A stretch of DNA of 64,000 bases, taken from the NCBI RefSeq assembly GCF_000757905.1, contig NZ_JRLH01000004.1; one strand, 5' to 3'. This stretch comes from Arsenophonus nilaparvatae. Lineage in GTDB: Bacteria > Pseudomonadota > Gammaproteobacteria > Enterobacterales > Enterobacteriaceae. Both the position numbers and the translations under genes were made by a program. Below, piece after piece: positions 24,989 to 33,489 of the stretch (positions are counted from its first letter, which is position 1; the number at the start of each line of letters is the position of its first letter). Below the pieces are notes generated by a model, which was not told where the DNA came from, made no database searches, and worked only from the letters and a program-made list of their open reading frames with translations.

Positions 24989-25030
24989 CGTTCTTTAACA
25001 TTTTGACTCGCTCTGAATATGCGTTAGAGC
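24989..25030 (+). promoter_or_regulatory. nutR site
   Basis: boxA CGTTCTTTAACA... read as CGTTCTTTAACA (24989-25000, preceded by AC), 9 bases, then a GCTCT/AGAGC hairpin of 21 nt (25010-25030) that differs from the nutL-B hairpin at one loop base. It fits N-B, not N-A. Confidence 0.8.
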
Positions 25031-25088
25031 CGCCACAACCTCATAGGAATATCGAGGTAGGGAATTTTATTACTTAAGGATTATAACC

Positions 25089-25460
25089 ATGGAATATTCA
25101 AATACTATTAAAATCACCTGCAAACCTGAGCATTTAGAATCTTACTTCTACCAGAAGATGGCATCAGAAGGGGGTAATAACGGGTTTGCTAAATCACTAG
25201 GAATTCATCCATCAACAGCGAGTCGGGATAAAACCAGAATCTTTAAATTAGCCTGTCAGGTCGTTTCAGAATACGGCTTGCCAAGGCATGTGGTGAGTGT
25301 GCCTGATTCATCGACACAGGAGCTTGTTATTACGAATATATCAGGTGAAGAAATACGCAAGCTGATAGACATGCTGGAGCATTTGAGACTGCCAAAAAAA
25401 GAAGCTTCAAGGTTAAAAAACGATGAAGCTTCAGAATGTCAGATCGAGTGTTGTATTTAA
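25089..25460 (+). CDS. CII-type transcription activator
   Basis: A 123-aa protein in the cII position. The helix-turn-helix region NGFAKSLGIHPSTASRDKTR, then IFKLACQVVSEYGLP, follows the lambda CII pattern (TEKTAEAVGVDKSQISRWKR). CII proteins activate repressor and integrase promoters to favour lysogeny. A C-terminal hydrophilic extension (residues 85-123) is longer than in lambda. AAGGA lies upstream of the ATG. Confidence 0.75.
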   Translation: MEYSNTIKITCKPEHLESYFYQKMASEGGNNGFAKSLGIHPSTASRDKTRIFKLACQVVSEYGLPRHVVSVPDSSTQELVITNISGEEIRKLIDMLEHLRLPKKEASRLKNDEASECQIECCI

Positions 25461-25526
25461 CTAGTATTTCAAGGAGAAGGGAAACGCCAAATTTCCCTTT
25501 TTTCTTTCAATTTCAGCGAGGTCATT

Positions 25527-25694
25527 ATGCCAAAAAAGCTACGATTTTACCAGTCAAATATCCATAAAAACATTATTCGAGAGAGGGTCAATCGCTCTTT
25601 CACGGAGTTAGCCGCCAAGAAGCTAAAAGCCGCATTTGAAGATGCAAAATTAAGGCTTAAACATCGTCAAGAATCAATTAGAGGTAATCAATGA
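25527..25694 (+). CDS. Small basic phage protein before the replication gene
   Basis: 55 codons, strongly basic (MPKKLRFYQSNIHKNIIRER ...KLKAAFEDAKLRLKHRQE), with a GCGAGG ribosome-site-like stretch. Its TGA overlaps the ATG of the next gene (ATGA), implying coupling. No family recognised. Confidence 0.6.
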   Translation: MPKKLRFYQSNIHKNIIRERVNRSFTELAAKKLKAAFEDAKLRLKHRQESIRGNQ

Positions 25695-26695
25695 AACATC
25701 TTACTCCAACCGAGACCGTTAACCAAATTGGGCGTATAAATCTGTCTGGTAATGTTATCCCTGCTAACTGGTGGCATCACATCAAAATGCCAAGTGGAAA
25801 ACCTGATAGCACCGCTATTGTTTTACTGTCTGAAATTATTTACTGGTATCGTCCAACTGAAATTAGGGATGAGTCTACGGGTGAACTGACAGGATGGCGC
25901 AAGCGTTTTCAGGGTGACAAATTACAGCGTAGCTATCAATCTTTTGCTGATCAGTTCGGATTTACAAAACGAGAAGTGACTGATGCCTTAAAACGATTGA
26001 AATCGCAAGGTATTATTACACTAGAACTCCGTACAATTAATACTTCAACCGGGGCTTGTTGTAATGTTTTGTTTATTGAACCTGTTCCTGCACGCATTGA
26101 TGAGATAACTAACGCTACACAATTGGTTAATAATCAACCTGAACTAAAACCAGTTTCTGTAATAGCTCCTACGAAAAAACGTAATAGGGGTTACGTTGAA
26201 ACGGAATACCCCCTACGAAAAAACGTAACACCCCCTACGGCTAAACGTGATACGTATACAGAGACTACTACAGAGATTACTACAAAGAATAAAAACATAT
26301 TGATCGAACCCGTTCGATCTGAGGTTGAAAAAACAGAATCTGAAATCACAACAGCAAATCAAAATACAATTGATTTAGCGTTTGAAGGCATATTCTGGCC
26401 ACAGGTTCAACGAAAGGTGGGTAAGCAATCAGCTAAGTCAGCATTTAAAACTCAATTCAAGTTGTGGCGGAAAGAGATAGGTGAGACAGCGGAACAGTTT
26501 GCCGAATTTCTTGTGGCTGATATTCGTGCGAGGTTACAGGCTAATCAGTTTGGCTTTGAAAAGTTACATCCTGCCACTTACCTCAATGGCAAACGCTGGC
26601 TGGATGATAAACCGGTAATACAATCACATTCACCAAAACCTCAAACAACCACCACATCAACGTTTACTGTTAGCAACGGCTTGGTATTTTTCTGA
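25691..26695 (+). CDS. Lambda O-like replication initiator (winged helix)
   Basis: A 334-aa phage replication protein. The N-terminal half has a winged-helix segment (YQSFADQFGFTKREVTDALK, RLKSQGIITLELRT) as in O-type initiators; the C-terminal part (WPQVQRKVGKQSAKSAFKTQ...HPATYLNGKRWLDD) is a common replication-protein tail that contacts the helicase or loader. The middle is low-complexity and is encoded by DNA holding three 17-bp iterons, the likely origin, as in lambda where ori lies inside O. A primase-helicase gene follows. Confidence 0.8.
   Translation: MKHLTPTETVNQIGRINLSGNVIPANWWHHIKMPSGKPDSTAIVLLSEIIYWYRPTEIRDESTGELTGWRKRFQGDKLQRSYQSFADQFGFTKREVTDALKRLKSQGIITLELRTINTSTGACCNVLFIEPVPARIDEITNATQLVNNQPELKPVSVIAPTKKRNRGYVETEYPLRKNVTPPTAKRDTYTETTTEITTKNKNILIEPVRSEVEKTESEITTANQNTIDLAFEGIFWPQVQRKVGKQSAKSAFKTQFKLWRKEIGETAEQFAEFLVADIRARLQANQFGFEKLHPATYLNGKRWLDDKPVIQSHSPKPQTTTTSTFTVSNGLVFF
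26168..26250 (+). repeat. Prophage origin iterons inside the O-like gene
   Basis: CCTACGAAAAAACGTAA at 26168-26184 and again at 26212-26228, and a variant CCTACGGCTAAACGTGA at 26234-26250; a related inverted piece (TTACGTTGAAACGG) lies at about 26191-26204. Confidence 0.8.
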
Positions 26696-26777
26696 TGATG
26701 GAAATATATCTGCCACGGAAACGCCAAATTTTATAAAAATCTAAAATTCAATCTCAATTTGCTATTCAGATACCCTT

Positions 26778-26866
26778 TAAAACGCTCTGTAATCCATTCT
26801 AAGTTGTTTTCTCGATTTAAACGTAATTCGACCACTAAAATTTTATCGCTGCTCAGAATGCGGTAT
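26778..26866 (+). repeat. 90-bp noncoding element, copy 2
   Basis: Counterpart of 17751-17840 in the noncoding gap after the O-like gene (26696-26927). Apart from this element nothing was recognised in the gap. Confidence 0.8.
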
Positions 26867-26927
26867 GGAGAGCTTTAGAGAAATTAAGTTTGAGTGGCCT
26901 AAAAATTAATTTTTTGAGTTATTCATC

Positions 26928-27035
26928 ATGAAATCAATTATCAAATCAATACTCATCCGTGGGCACAACCACGGCTGGCTAAGTGCTGGCATTGTGCAAT
27001 ACGGGTTCAATAGATTCAATCTGAGGGAAGCATGA
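26928..27035 (+). CDS. Small phage protein overlapping the primase-helicase start
   Basis: 35 codons (MKSIIKSILIRGHNHGWLSA ...NRFNLREA). The stop overlaps the next ATG (ATGA). Well-formed frame and tight coupling support a real gene; no function is recognised. Confidence 0.5.
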   Translation: MKSIIKSILIRGHNHGWLSAGIVQYGFNRFNLREA

Positions 27036-28921
27036 TTACCATTACAGAATTATCTGAGCGCTTATGGCTTGATGTTGTCAGAGTGGCTAACTATCTCTTA
27101 CCTCAAGGCAAAAAAGAGGGGTATGAGTGGGTGGCTGGCTCTGTGCAGGGGGAACAGGGGAAAAGTTTAAAAGTTAATCTGTCTGGCAAAAAGGTTTGGT
27201 CAGATTTTGCTGAGGGAACAGGGGGAGATTTACTCGATTTGTGGGTGCAGGTCAGGGACTGTAGTTTGCATCAGGCGATGGCCGAAGCAAAACAGTTTCT
27301 TGGGATAGCGGATGAATCCGGTGCATTTGAAGCAAAACGGAAAAAACAGTTTAAACGCCCACAACCCGCATCATTGAAGAAAACCGTCCGTAAACCACAA
27401 GACTGTTACGAATATCTTCAATCACGAGGCATAGACCGCAAAACGGCAGAAGAATTTCAGGTCAGCGATGGGATTGTCTGGTCACCTGAAGATAACAGGG
27501 AATTACCCGCTATAGCGTTCCCTTACAAGCGAGAAGGCCAACTGATACAGGTAAAACGCATTAGCACAGTCAGACCTCATGGGAAAAAGGTCATTTCAGT
27601 TGAAGCGGATTGTGAACCTTGTTTGTTTGGCTGGCAGGCGTTGCCTAAAGCGATTCGTGCAGTCATATTGTGCGAGGGTGAAATTGATTGCATGAGCTAT
27701 CATCAGTACGGGTTAAGCGCATTGTCGGTTCCTTTTGGTGGAGGCAGTGGGGCAAAACAACAATGGATTGAGTATGAATTTCATAACCTTGACCGCTTTA
27801 CTGAAATCTGGTTGTCGATGGACAATGACGAAGTGGGGCAACAAGCAGCCCTGGAAATTGCTCGTCGATTAGGGGAATATCGGTGTCGTTTAGTTAAATT
27901 GCCCCACAAGGACATTAACGAATGTTTACAGGCTGGCTTGACACAGCAGGAAATTGTACACTGCCTTGAAACAGCCGCTTATTTTGACCCAGAAGAACTC
28001 TGCACAGCGAGAGATTTTTATCAGAGCACGCTTGATGCATTCTACGGCAGAGAGGAATATTTGTTCAAGACACCTTGGGAGTCATTAAATCGACATTTCA
28101 GTTATCGTGAATCTGAGTTAACGCTACTCAATGGGGTTAATGGGCACGGTAAGAGTGAAATATTAGGGCATATTCTGTGTGAAGCGATGCGTCAGGAAAT
28201 CAGGGCTTGTGTTGCTTCATTTGAGTTAAAACCCGCAACGTTTTTAAAGCGTCTAACCCGTCAAGCAACCTGCACTAAATTACCCTCACAATTAGAAATT
28301 GAGTCCGCTTTTAAGTTTTATGATGATAGGCTCTGGTTATTTGGTTTAACAGGGACAGCGAAATCATCACGATTACTGGAAATCTTCAGATATGCAAACC
28401 GCCGATATGGTATCAATCTGTTTATCATAGATAGCCTGATGAAATGCGGGCTTGCCGATGATGATTACAATGGGCAAAAAGCCTTCATGGATGCATTGTG
28501 TGATTTTAAAAACAAAACCTCAAGCCACGTTATTTTAGTGACACACAGCCGTAAATCGGAAAGTGAAGAAAAACCCACAGGGAAAATGGACGTAAAAGGC
28601 TCGGGTTCTATCACTGACCTTGCCGATAATCTTTTCATCATCTGGCGAAATAAGCGCAGAGAGCGAGCGTTACAGAAGCTAGAGGCCAGTCAACTATTAA
28701 CTGAAAAAGAGCGGGAGTATTTAAAAGAGCCGGCTTCCATATTGTGTTTAGAAAAACAGAGAAACGGGGAAGGATGGGAAGGAAAAATTTCGTTGTATCT
28801 GGACAAGCAAGCCCATCAATTTTTGGCAGAAGAAAATACAAGTCCATACAATTATATCGCCAACATGCCAAACAGTGATTATGACCAAGTTTGGATGAAC
28901 AACAATGTCTCTAGAGATTAA
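27032..28921 (+). CDS. Phage primase-helicase (Toprim + DnaB-like)
   Basis: A 629-aa bifunctional replication enzyme like T7 gp4. A Toprim domain around residues 210-290 has ILCEGEIDCMSYHQYG and WLSMDNDEVGQQAALEIARR; the RecA-like helicase domain has Walker A GVNGHGKSE (about 370), Walker B NLFIIDSLMKCG and the H4-like KGSGSITDLADNLFIIWRNK. The N-terminal primase zinc finger Cys residues are not evident, so primer synthesis may be reduced. It acts at the fork directly downstream of the origin-bearing gene. Confidence 0.9.
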   Translation: MITITELSERLWLDVVRVANYLLPQGKKEGYEWVAGSVQGEQGKSLKVNLSGKKVWSDFAEGTGGDLLDLWVQVRDCSLHQAMAEAKQFLGIADESGAFEAKRKKQFKRPQPASLKKTVRKPQDCYEYLQSRGIDRKTAEEFQVSDGIVWSPEDNRELPAIAFPYKREGQLIQVKRISTVRPHGKKVISVEADCEPCLFGWQALPKAIRAVILCEGEIDCMSYHQYGLSALSVPFGGGSGAKQQWIEYEFHNLDRFTEIWLSMDNDEVGQQAALEIARRLGEYRCRLVKLPHKDINECLQAGLTQQEIVHCLETAAYFDPEELCTARDFYQSTLDAFYGREEYLFKTPWESLNRHFSYRESELTLLNGVNGHGKSEILGHILCEAMRQEIRACVASFELKPATFLKRLTRQATCTKLPSQLEIESAFKFYDDRLWLFGLTGTAKSSRLLEIFRYANRRYGINLFIIDSLMKCGLADDDYNGQKAFMDALCDFKNKTSSHVILVTHSRKSESEEKPTGKMDVKGSGSITDLADNLFIIWRNKRRERALQKLEASQLLTEKEREYLKEPASILCLEKQRNGEGWEGKISLYLDKQAHQFLAEENTSPYNYIANMPNSDYDQVWMNNNVSRD

Positions 28922-28958
28922 ACCCAGCTTCAATATCTTCGAATAATCAGGAAACCCA

Positions 28959-29210
28959 ATGAAATACCAAATCGAAGCAACCATTGTTAAGGATGGTGGC
29001 CAGCCTGTGCATTGGTATCGCTTTAGCGACAAAGCACTATCAGAACAGGATTGCCTGAAAATGTTATCCCAGCCTTCCATGTTTAAAATGCAATTTAGAA
29101 AACTGGATTACTACTGGACTGTTGGTAGTGACAAGGCTGGAAATCGTGGCAAATTGCCAAAAGTGTCAATAGAAAATTTCACCTGTACTCCGCTAAATCC
29201 CACCAAATAA
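28959..29210 (+). CDS. Hypothetical phage protein (83 aa)
   Basis: Small protein in the replication/nin region (MKYQIEATIVKDGGQPVHWY ...). Beta-rich, no motif recognised. A plausible AGGAAAC ribosome site precedes the ATG. Confidence 0.6.
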   Translation: MKYQIEATIVKDGGQPVHWYRFSDKALSEQDCLKMLSQPSMFKMQFRKLDYYWTVGSDKAGNRGKLPKVSIENFTCTPLNPTK

Positions 29211-29229
29211 AAATCAAACAGGCAAAAAT

Positions 29230-29364
29230 ATGAACATTCAAGGCATGGCAAATCGCTGTGAGGGACATCTTTGTGCCCAAAGTGAGGACTTCGATATATT
29301 TAACCCCGAAAAGCGGTTATTTCAGGCAACTGGTCAGTCATTAACGATGGTCTCTGCACATTAA
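29230..29364 (+). CDS. Small frame, probably 5' part of a frameshifted gene
   Basis: 44 codons from an ATG (MNIQGMANRCEGHLCAQSED ...). The next frame is open from 29304 without its own ATG and reads SVINDGLCTLTDLGLRHDGN just before 29370, so the two probably formed one protein, joined around 29304-29340. Confidence 0.4.
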   Translation: MNIQGMANRCEGHLCAQSEDFDIFNPEKRLFQATGQSLTMVSAH

Positions 29365-29369
29365 CGGAT

Positions 29370-30161
29370 TTGGGACTAAGACACGATGGTAATGGGTTAG
29401 TCTGGCTAAACTCTGGGATTTCCGTTCATGAGGCAGATAGCGATATCGGACTGACAGGTCAGGATAAGCAATCTTATGATTATCATTCAGAGGTGCGCAC
29501 AACTAATCAATTGAAAAATAATGATTATTATGAATTTGTGCAGCCCAAAGATATTGATAGTTATGCACTGAATATTATCTGCAAAGTCAGTAAGAATTTT
29601 ACTGAACGTAAAGACGGTTCACCTTTGGCTACCTTTGCGTTGTTGATTGACCAACAAGCACGGAAACAAGCGGTCGATAATTGGACGCTGTACCGTCATC
29701 CGAAGCAAGGCGATAAATACACGATTCTAAATAAATATCATCATCGCGGATTGATAAAAATCTATAAGGCTAAAGACTGGCAAGCTGAACCGCTACGATA
29801 TACCGGGAATTTAATTCGTAATGACGCGGAATTTAGCAAACTAATGAAGCGACTTGGTTATATCAAAGTACGTACCAGAAAGATAACCGGCAAGCTCAAT
29901 GATTTTTGGATTTACCGATGTAAAGAAAAAACACTCAAACAGGTGCGCACAAAAGAAACATTTAAAAACAATAAGTTAATACGATTTGTGCAGTATGTAA
30001 ATCAACCAATGAAAGCTTTTAAACATATTCTCGTCGATGGCAAATACTACTATGTCTATGAAGACCATATCCATTTTTTGACAAAAAAGCGTCAACGGAT
30101 AGCGGGGAAACAGTTAACCGGTTATACCGCTAAAGGCGTGGAGATGAGAGAGATTAGGTGA
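29370..30161 (+). CDS. Hypothetical phage protein of the nin region
   Basis: 263 aa from a TTG, with no ATG near the front; see the preceding entry for a likely frameshift. The C-terminal half is rich in Lys, Arg and Tyr (FKHILVDGKYYYVYEDHIHF, LTKKRQRIAGKQ). No family recognised. Its TGA overlaps the next gene's ATG. Confidence 0.55.
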   Translation: MGLRHDGNGLVWLNSGISVHEADSDIGLTGQDKQSYDYHSEVRTTNQLKNNDYYEFVQPKDIDSYALNIICKVSKNFTERKDGSPLATFALLIDQQARKQAVDNWTLYRHPKQGDKYTILNKYHHRGLIKIYKAKDWQAEPLRYTGNLIRNDAEFSKLMKRLGYIKVRTRKITGKLNDFWIYRCKEKTLKQVRTKETFKNNKLIRFVQYVNQPMKAFKHILVDGKYYYVYEDHIHFLTKKRQRIAGKQLTGYTAKGVEMREIR

Positions 30162-30604
30162 TGGAAGACAAGCTACTCTTCCACGAATCAACGAAAAAAT
30201 CCGTCTGGCAAACCTTAAAAGCTATTCTCGCAACAAACCAACCGCATCAACTCATCATCAAGCCCTACAAGCAAACCAGAAGCCTGTCTCAAAACTCACT
30301 TTTTCATTTATGGGCATCTGAGATAAGCAAATATCTGTGTGCTAACAACGCTAACTTTACCGCTGAGCAGGTGAAGGAAATGCTGAAACATACATTTCTC
30401 GGTTATGAAGTGGTAGAGCGTATTGATGTGACCACACAGCAGTCAGAGCGCGTCAGGACGCTTAAGAGGACATCAAAGTTAGATACGGGTGAGATGCATG
30501 TTTTTATGCAAAAAGTGGAATGCTGGGCGATTGGCGTACGTTGTTTCGTGACAATACCGGAAAGCTCGGAGTATATGAAATTAAAACAGGCGCAGGAAAA
30601 TTAA
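30161..30604 (+). CDS. NinB-like recombination protein
   Basis: 147 aa. The block TRSLSQNSLFHLWASEISKY, then EQVKEMLKHTFLGYE, fits the NinB (lambda Orf) family, which binds single-stranded DNA and helps load recombinases. Located in the nin position between replication genes and Q; overlaps the previous stop (TGATG) and precedes the HNH gene with no gap. Confidence 0.7.
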   Translation: MEDKLLFHESTKKSVWQTLKAILATNQPHQLIIKPYKQTRSLSQNSLFHLWASEISKYLCANNANFTAEQVKEMLKHTFLGYEVVERIDVTTQQSERVRTLKRTSKLDTGEMHVFMQKVECWAIGVRCFVTIPESSEYMKLKQAQEN

Positions 30605-31063
30605 ATGGCACTAAAAAGAGATAAATACGACGCCGTGTTCTCTGAATTAGTCCGCGAAAGAACAAACTGGATATGCGATTATTGCGGACGATATTTTCAG
30701 CATGAACGCGCTAAGCTGCACTGCTCACACTTCAAATCAAGGCGACACAAAGCCACCCGTTATCACCCCTTAAATAGTTTTTCGCACTGTATAGGCTGTC
30801 ATCGTAAGTTAGGTGAAGACCCATACGAGTTTACCGCGCATGCAGAAATAACTTATGGCGAGATGACCATTGCCAAAATAGCTATGCTAGCAAATACAAC
30901 TGTCAGACTAAAATCAGGTGAGATGGACGAAATTTACCGTCAAATGAAAAGTGAGCTAAAACGAATGAAAACGATGCGACTGCAAGGTTTTTCAGGGCGT
31001 ATTGAGTTTTTCTTACCGGATTGGTATCAGGCAGGTATTACCTTTCGAATGGCGAAGAAATAA
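30605..31063 (+). CDS. HNH-type nuclease-like protein (NinG position)
   Basis: 152 aa with a zinc-binding HNH-like core: WICDYCGRYF, LHCSHFKSRRHKATRYHPLN, and HCIGCHRKLGEDPYEF. It occupies the slot where lambda carries ninG (Rap, a Holliday junction endonuclease). CAGGAAAA precedes the ATG. Confidence 0.75.
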   Translation: MALKRDKYDAVFSELVRERTNWICDYCGRYFQHERAKLHCSHFKSRRHKATRYHPLNSFSHCIGCHRKLGEDPYEFTAHAEITYGEMTIAKIAMLANTTVRLKSGEMDEIYRQMKSELKRMKTMRLQGFSGRIEFFLPDWYQAGITFRMAKK

Positions 31064-31147
31064 CCCATACACATTAAACCACCATTAGACATTCAAAGCA
31101 GGGCATTGAAACCATGCCCCTATTCATATTTTATTGCCGGAGGAGAG

Positions 31148-31495
31148 ATGAGTAGGCACGTAAAAGATTTACTCGAAGGATGGGGAAACTGGAGCATGAG
31201 CCGCATTGGAACCGAGTACAAAGGTATGTCTTCCATTGCTCCTGTTAAATTCGATGATGACAGACCTTGGTTAAGCGATGAAGAAGGCGAAATTGTTGAT
31301 AAGGCCGTAGCAGGATTAAAGAAATATGACATCGACGGATACAATATTATTTGCTTACACTATCAGCATCATATTTCATGCCGGATGATAGCTAAAAACT
31401 GGAAGAAAAGACCCGATTATATCACGGCTTACATGGGTAGGGCTGAATCCTACATAGCGGGCACTGTTCACACACTCCTTAAAGCAACAAATTGA
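31148..31495 (+). CDS. Q-type late antiterminator
   Basis: 115 aa of the phage 21/82 antitermination Q family: VKDLLEGWGNWSMSRIGTEY, LSDEEGEIVDKAVAGLKKYD, then a C-terminal helix-turn-helix ISCRMIAKNWKKRPDYITAY. Q lets RNA polymerase pass the terminator just downstream and transcribe the late genes. GGAGGAG before the ATG at 31148 decides the start; the frame opens earlier at 31106. Confidence 0.85.
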   Translation: MSRHVKDLLEGWGNWSMSRIGTEYKGMSSIAPVKFDDDRPWLSDEEGEIVDKAVAGLKKYDIDGYNIICLHYQHHISCRMIAKNWKKRPDYITAYMGRAESYIAGTVHTLLKATN

Positions 31496-31548
31496 CAATA
31501 CCGTATAGACTATCGTATGCTGACCGTACTGAATACATAAGCGGTCAT

Positions 31549-31576
31549 CCGCACCCGATAGCCATGCGGCTTTTTT
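31549..31576 (+). terminator. Late-operon terminator tR'-like
   Basis: CCGCA, an 11-nt loop, TGCGG and then C plus six T. It is the first terminator after Q, the expected target of Q action. The late promoter should lie between 31496 and 31549 but was not fixed. Confidence 0.75.
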
Positions 31577-31686
31577 ATGTCCGTAATACGGCGTAATCAC
31601 ATCCGAAGGCCGGGTGGAGAGGCGTAATAAAATACTCGAAAGGGGAATATGCCCGGAGCGTCTTATGTAGCTCAGTTGACACCTGG

Positions 31687-31707
31687 CTACCAGTTACTAA
31701 CTGGTAG
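31687..31707 (+). promoter_or_regulatory. Perfect hairpin in the leader of the Bro-N gene
   Basis: CTACCAGTT/AACTGGTAG with a 3-nt loop (ACT), 30 bases before the start codon; an operator dyad or RNA hairpin controlling the antirepressor-like gene. Confidence 0.55.
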
Positions 31708-31737
31708 TTGTAGACTAAATACATAAGGAGGCCGAAC

Positions 31738-32500
31738 ATGGCTGCTTTATCAATCTCATTTTCTTTCAAAGAAACTCATAATGTACGCATAAAAATAATT
31801 GATGCTGAACCGTGGTTCTGTCTTAAAGATGTTTGTGAAGTTCTAACGATCACAAATTCACGACGTGTAGCTTCTGAAGTAATAGATCAAGATGGGGTAC
31901 GCAAAACGTACATCACTGATTCTATCGGAAGAGAACAAGAAGCAGCATTTGTGAATGAACCTAATTTGTACCGTGTGATTTTTCGCAGCAATAAACCTGA
32001 AGCAAAACAATTTCAAGATTGGCTTCTTCAACGAAGTTCTTCCATCTATCTGCAAAACGGGTAAATATGAACATCCTAAACATCAGCCAGAAGCGAGAGA
32101 ATTACTAACCGCAGATGATACTTCACATCTTTCTCGTTTAATCTGGACAATGGCTAACGGCTTCCGATTTAAGCGTTCGTGGACGCAAGGTATCTGGTAT
32201 GCGCTCCGTCATGCAACAGGTGTGGAGTCACCTCAAAACTTTGAAGTTAACCAAATACCGATAATCGCAAAAGAATGCGAAAAGATTTATAACTTCACTA
32301 ATGGCGTTAAAGAAGCTACTTATGAGGCAGAGAAACAGGCCGTAAGGCGAGTGCTGCGCAAACGTGAAGATGCAGACAAGGTGTTAACTGAGATGAAACA
32401 ATTACTTGAAGAGAGTTATCAGCAACAGACTCTCGTTCTGGCAGATACACTAACACGTTGGCAACAAGCGGAAATCCAGCAATTTCTACAGCGACGTTAA
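31738..32500 (+). pseudogene. Bro-N antirepressor-like gene, frameshifted
   Basis: Frame 1 (31738-32064) encodes a Bro-N domain (EPWFCLKDVCEVLTITNSRR...VNEPNLYRVIFRSNKPEAKQ). At about 32024-32036 the reading moves to another frame (VLPSICKTGKYEHPKHQPEA), which runs to 32500 with the C-terminal domain (FRFKRSWTQGIWYALRHATG...). The intact relative at 60203-60988 has the same two parts in one frame, which shows that this copy is broken by an indel. GGAGG precedes the ATG. Confidence 0.83.
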
Positions 32501-32606
32501 ATACTGATCTAATACTCAGTAAAATGCTTGACTGTCCGTACATCCGTACAGTATTATATGCTATAGTAGCGCAAAGCTATCGAGTTAGCGCTTAAATTAT
32601 ATTAGA

Positions 32607-32630
32607 GCCTCGCTTTTTGCGGGGCTTTTT
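32607..32630 (+). terminator. Intrinsic terminator, left copy flanking the moron
   Basis: GCCTCGCTTTTTGCGGGG followed by CTTTTT. The same 18 bases recur at 33143-33160. Confidence 0.85.
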
Positions 32631-32733
32631 GTTATTGAATTATTAAAATCCTTGAAAATATCTCTCATATGTTTTTTTAATCATATTGTTACACTAATGC
32701 TTTAAGTGGTAATTTTCATGAGGAATTTTAATT

Positions 32734-33087
32734 ATGAATATAAGCCCAATTTGCCCCAGTTCATTTAAATCCATATCATCAGTGGAATCATTGTCAAAAA
32801 ATGACAAAGATGAAGCATCTTTAGCAAGGAATATTGATAAGGTTATTAGTAATAAGCATATAAGATTTGATAATATTCCAGTTACTTATCTTTTTAATGC
32901 AAAAAAAGAAGATAATAGCGGAAGTGAATTATCTCTTTATCAAAAAGAATACAGACGCGCTGTAGATAAGCAAGCAAAAATATATGGGCTGAGGGTTGCA
33001 TTTGGACATGGTGACCCAGCTAAAGATCCCTACCCTTATAACCATGAGGTTGGTTTGAGAAATATGGTTAAATGCTCTATTACTTAA
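32734..33087 (+). CDS. Moron gene of unknown function (effector candidate)
   Basis: 117 aa, more AT-rich than the neighbouring phage genes. Ser-rich, Ile/Pro-containing N-terminus without hydrophobic signal (MNISPICPSSFKSISSVESL), suited to type III secretion; C-terminal YGLRVAFGHGDPAKDPYPYN. It stands alone between two copies of the same terminator and interrupts the lysis region, the classic moron layout. TTGAAA at 32652 may be its -35 region. No family was recognised, so effector status is a guess. Confidence 0.6.
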   Translation: MNISPICPSSFKSISSVESLSKNDKDEASLARNIDKVISNKHIRFDNIPVTYLFNAKKEDNSGSELSLYQKEYRRAVDKQAKIYGLRVAFGHGDPAKDPYPYNHEVGLRNMVKCSIT

Positions 33088-33142
33088 TTGTTTTTTTAGT
33101 TAATTTTACTTTTAATGCCACAATAAATAAAAAATTAATAAT

Positions 33143-33165
33143 GCCTCGCTTTTTGCGGGGTTTTT
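33143..33165 (+). terminator. Intrinsic terminator, right copy flanking the moron
   Basis: GCCTCGCTTTTTGCGGGG followed by TTTTT; duplicate of 32607-32624. Confidence 0.85.
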
Positions 33166-33267
33166 CATTTGTCCCCCTGCAATACTCACAAAGCCAGAAA
33201 CATAAACAAGTAAAGCCGCTGTCTCCCTTTTTAATCCAAAGCAATGGAACCCTCAACGGTAGGGTAT

Positions 33268-33489
33268 ATGCGTATGTTTGAAAAACACTCAACCCCGACG
33301 GCTTATCTCTGGGGCATTATGACGACCGTTCTAGGTTTTTTCACCCTTGAGCAATGGGTAGCGGTGATGGGTATCGGCTGCACGATAGGGACATTTTTAA
33401 TCAACGTCTACTACCGCAAAAAGGAGTACAAACTCAAGGAGCGTCAGTATGAAAATACCGAAAAAAATATTGATGGCGATAGGCGGTAG
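33268..33489 (+). CDS. Phage holin
   Basis: About 74 aa with two hydrophobic helices (AYLWGIMTTVLGFFTLEQW and VAVMGIGCTIGTFLINVYY) and a highly charged tail (RKKEYKLKERQYE), a class II-type holin that permeabilises the inner membrane. The start at 33268 follows AGGG; 33244 and 33274 are alternatives and dual starts are common in holins. Overlaps the endolysin gene by 41 bases. Confidence 0.8.
   Translation: MRMFEKHSTPTAYLWGIMTTVLGFFTLEQWVAVMGIGCTIGTFLINVYYRKKEYKLKERQYENTEKNIDGDRR

Noticed and set aside
31687..31707. Possible tRNA-like element after Q
   Set aside because: Only one hairpin is present; no T-arm, D-arm or acceptor pairing could be built.
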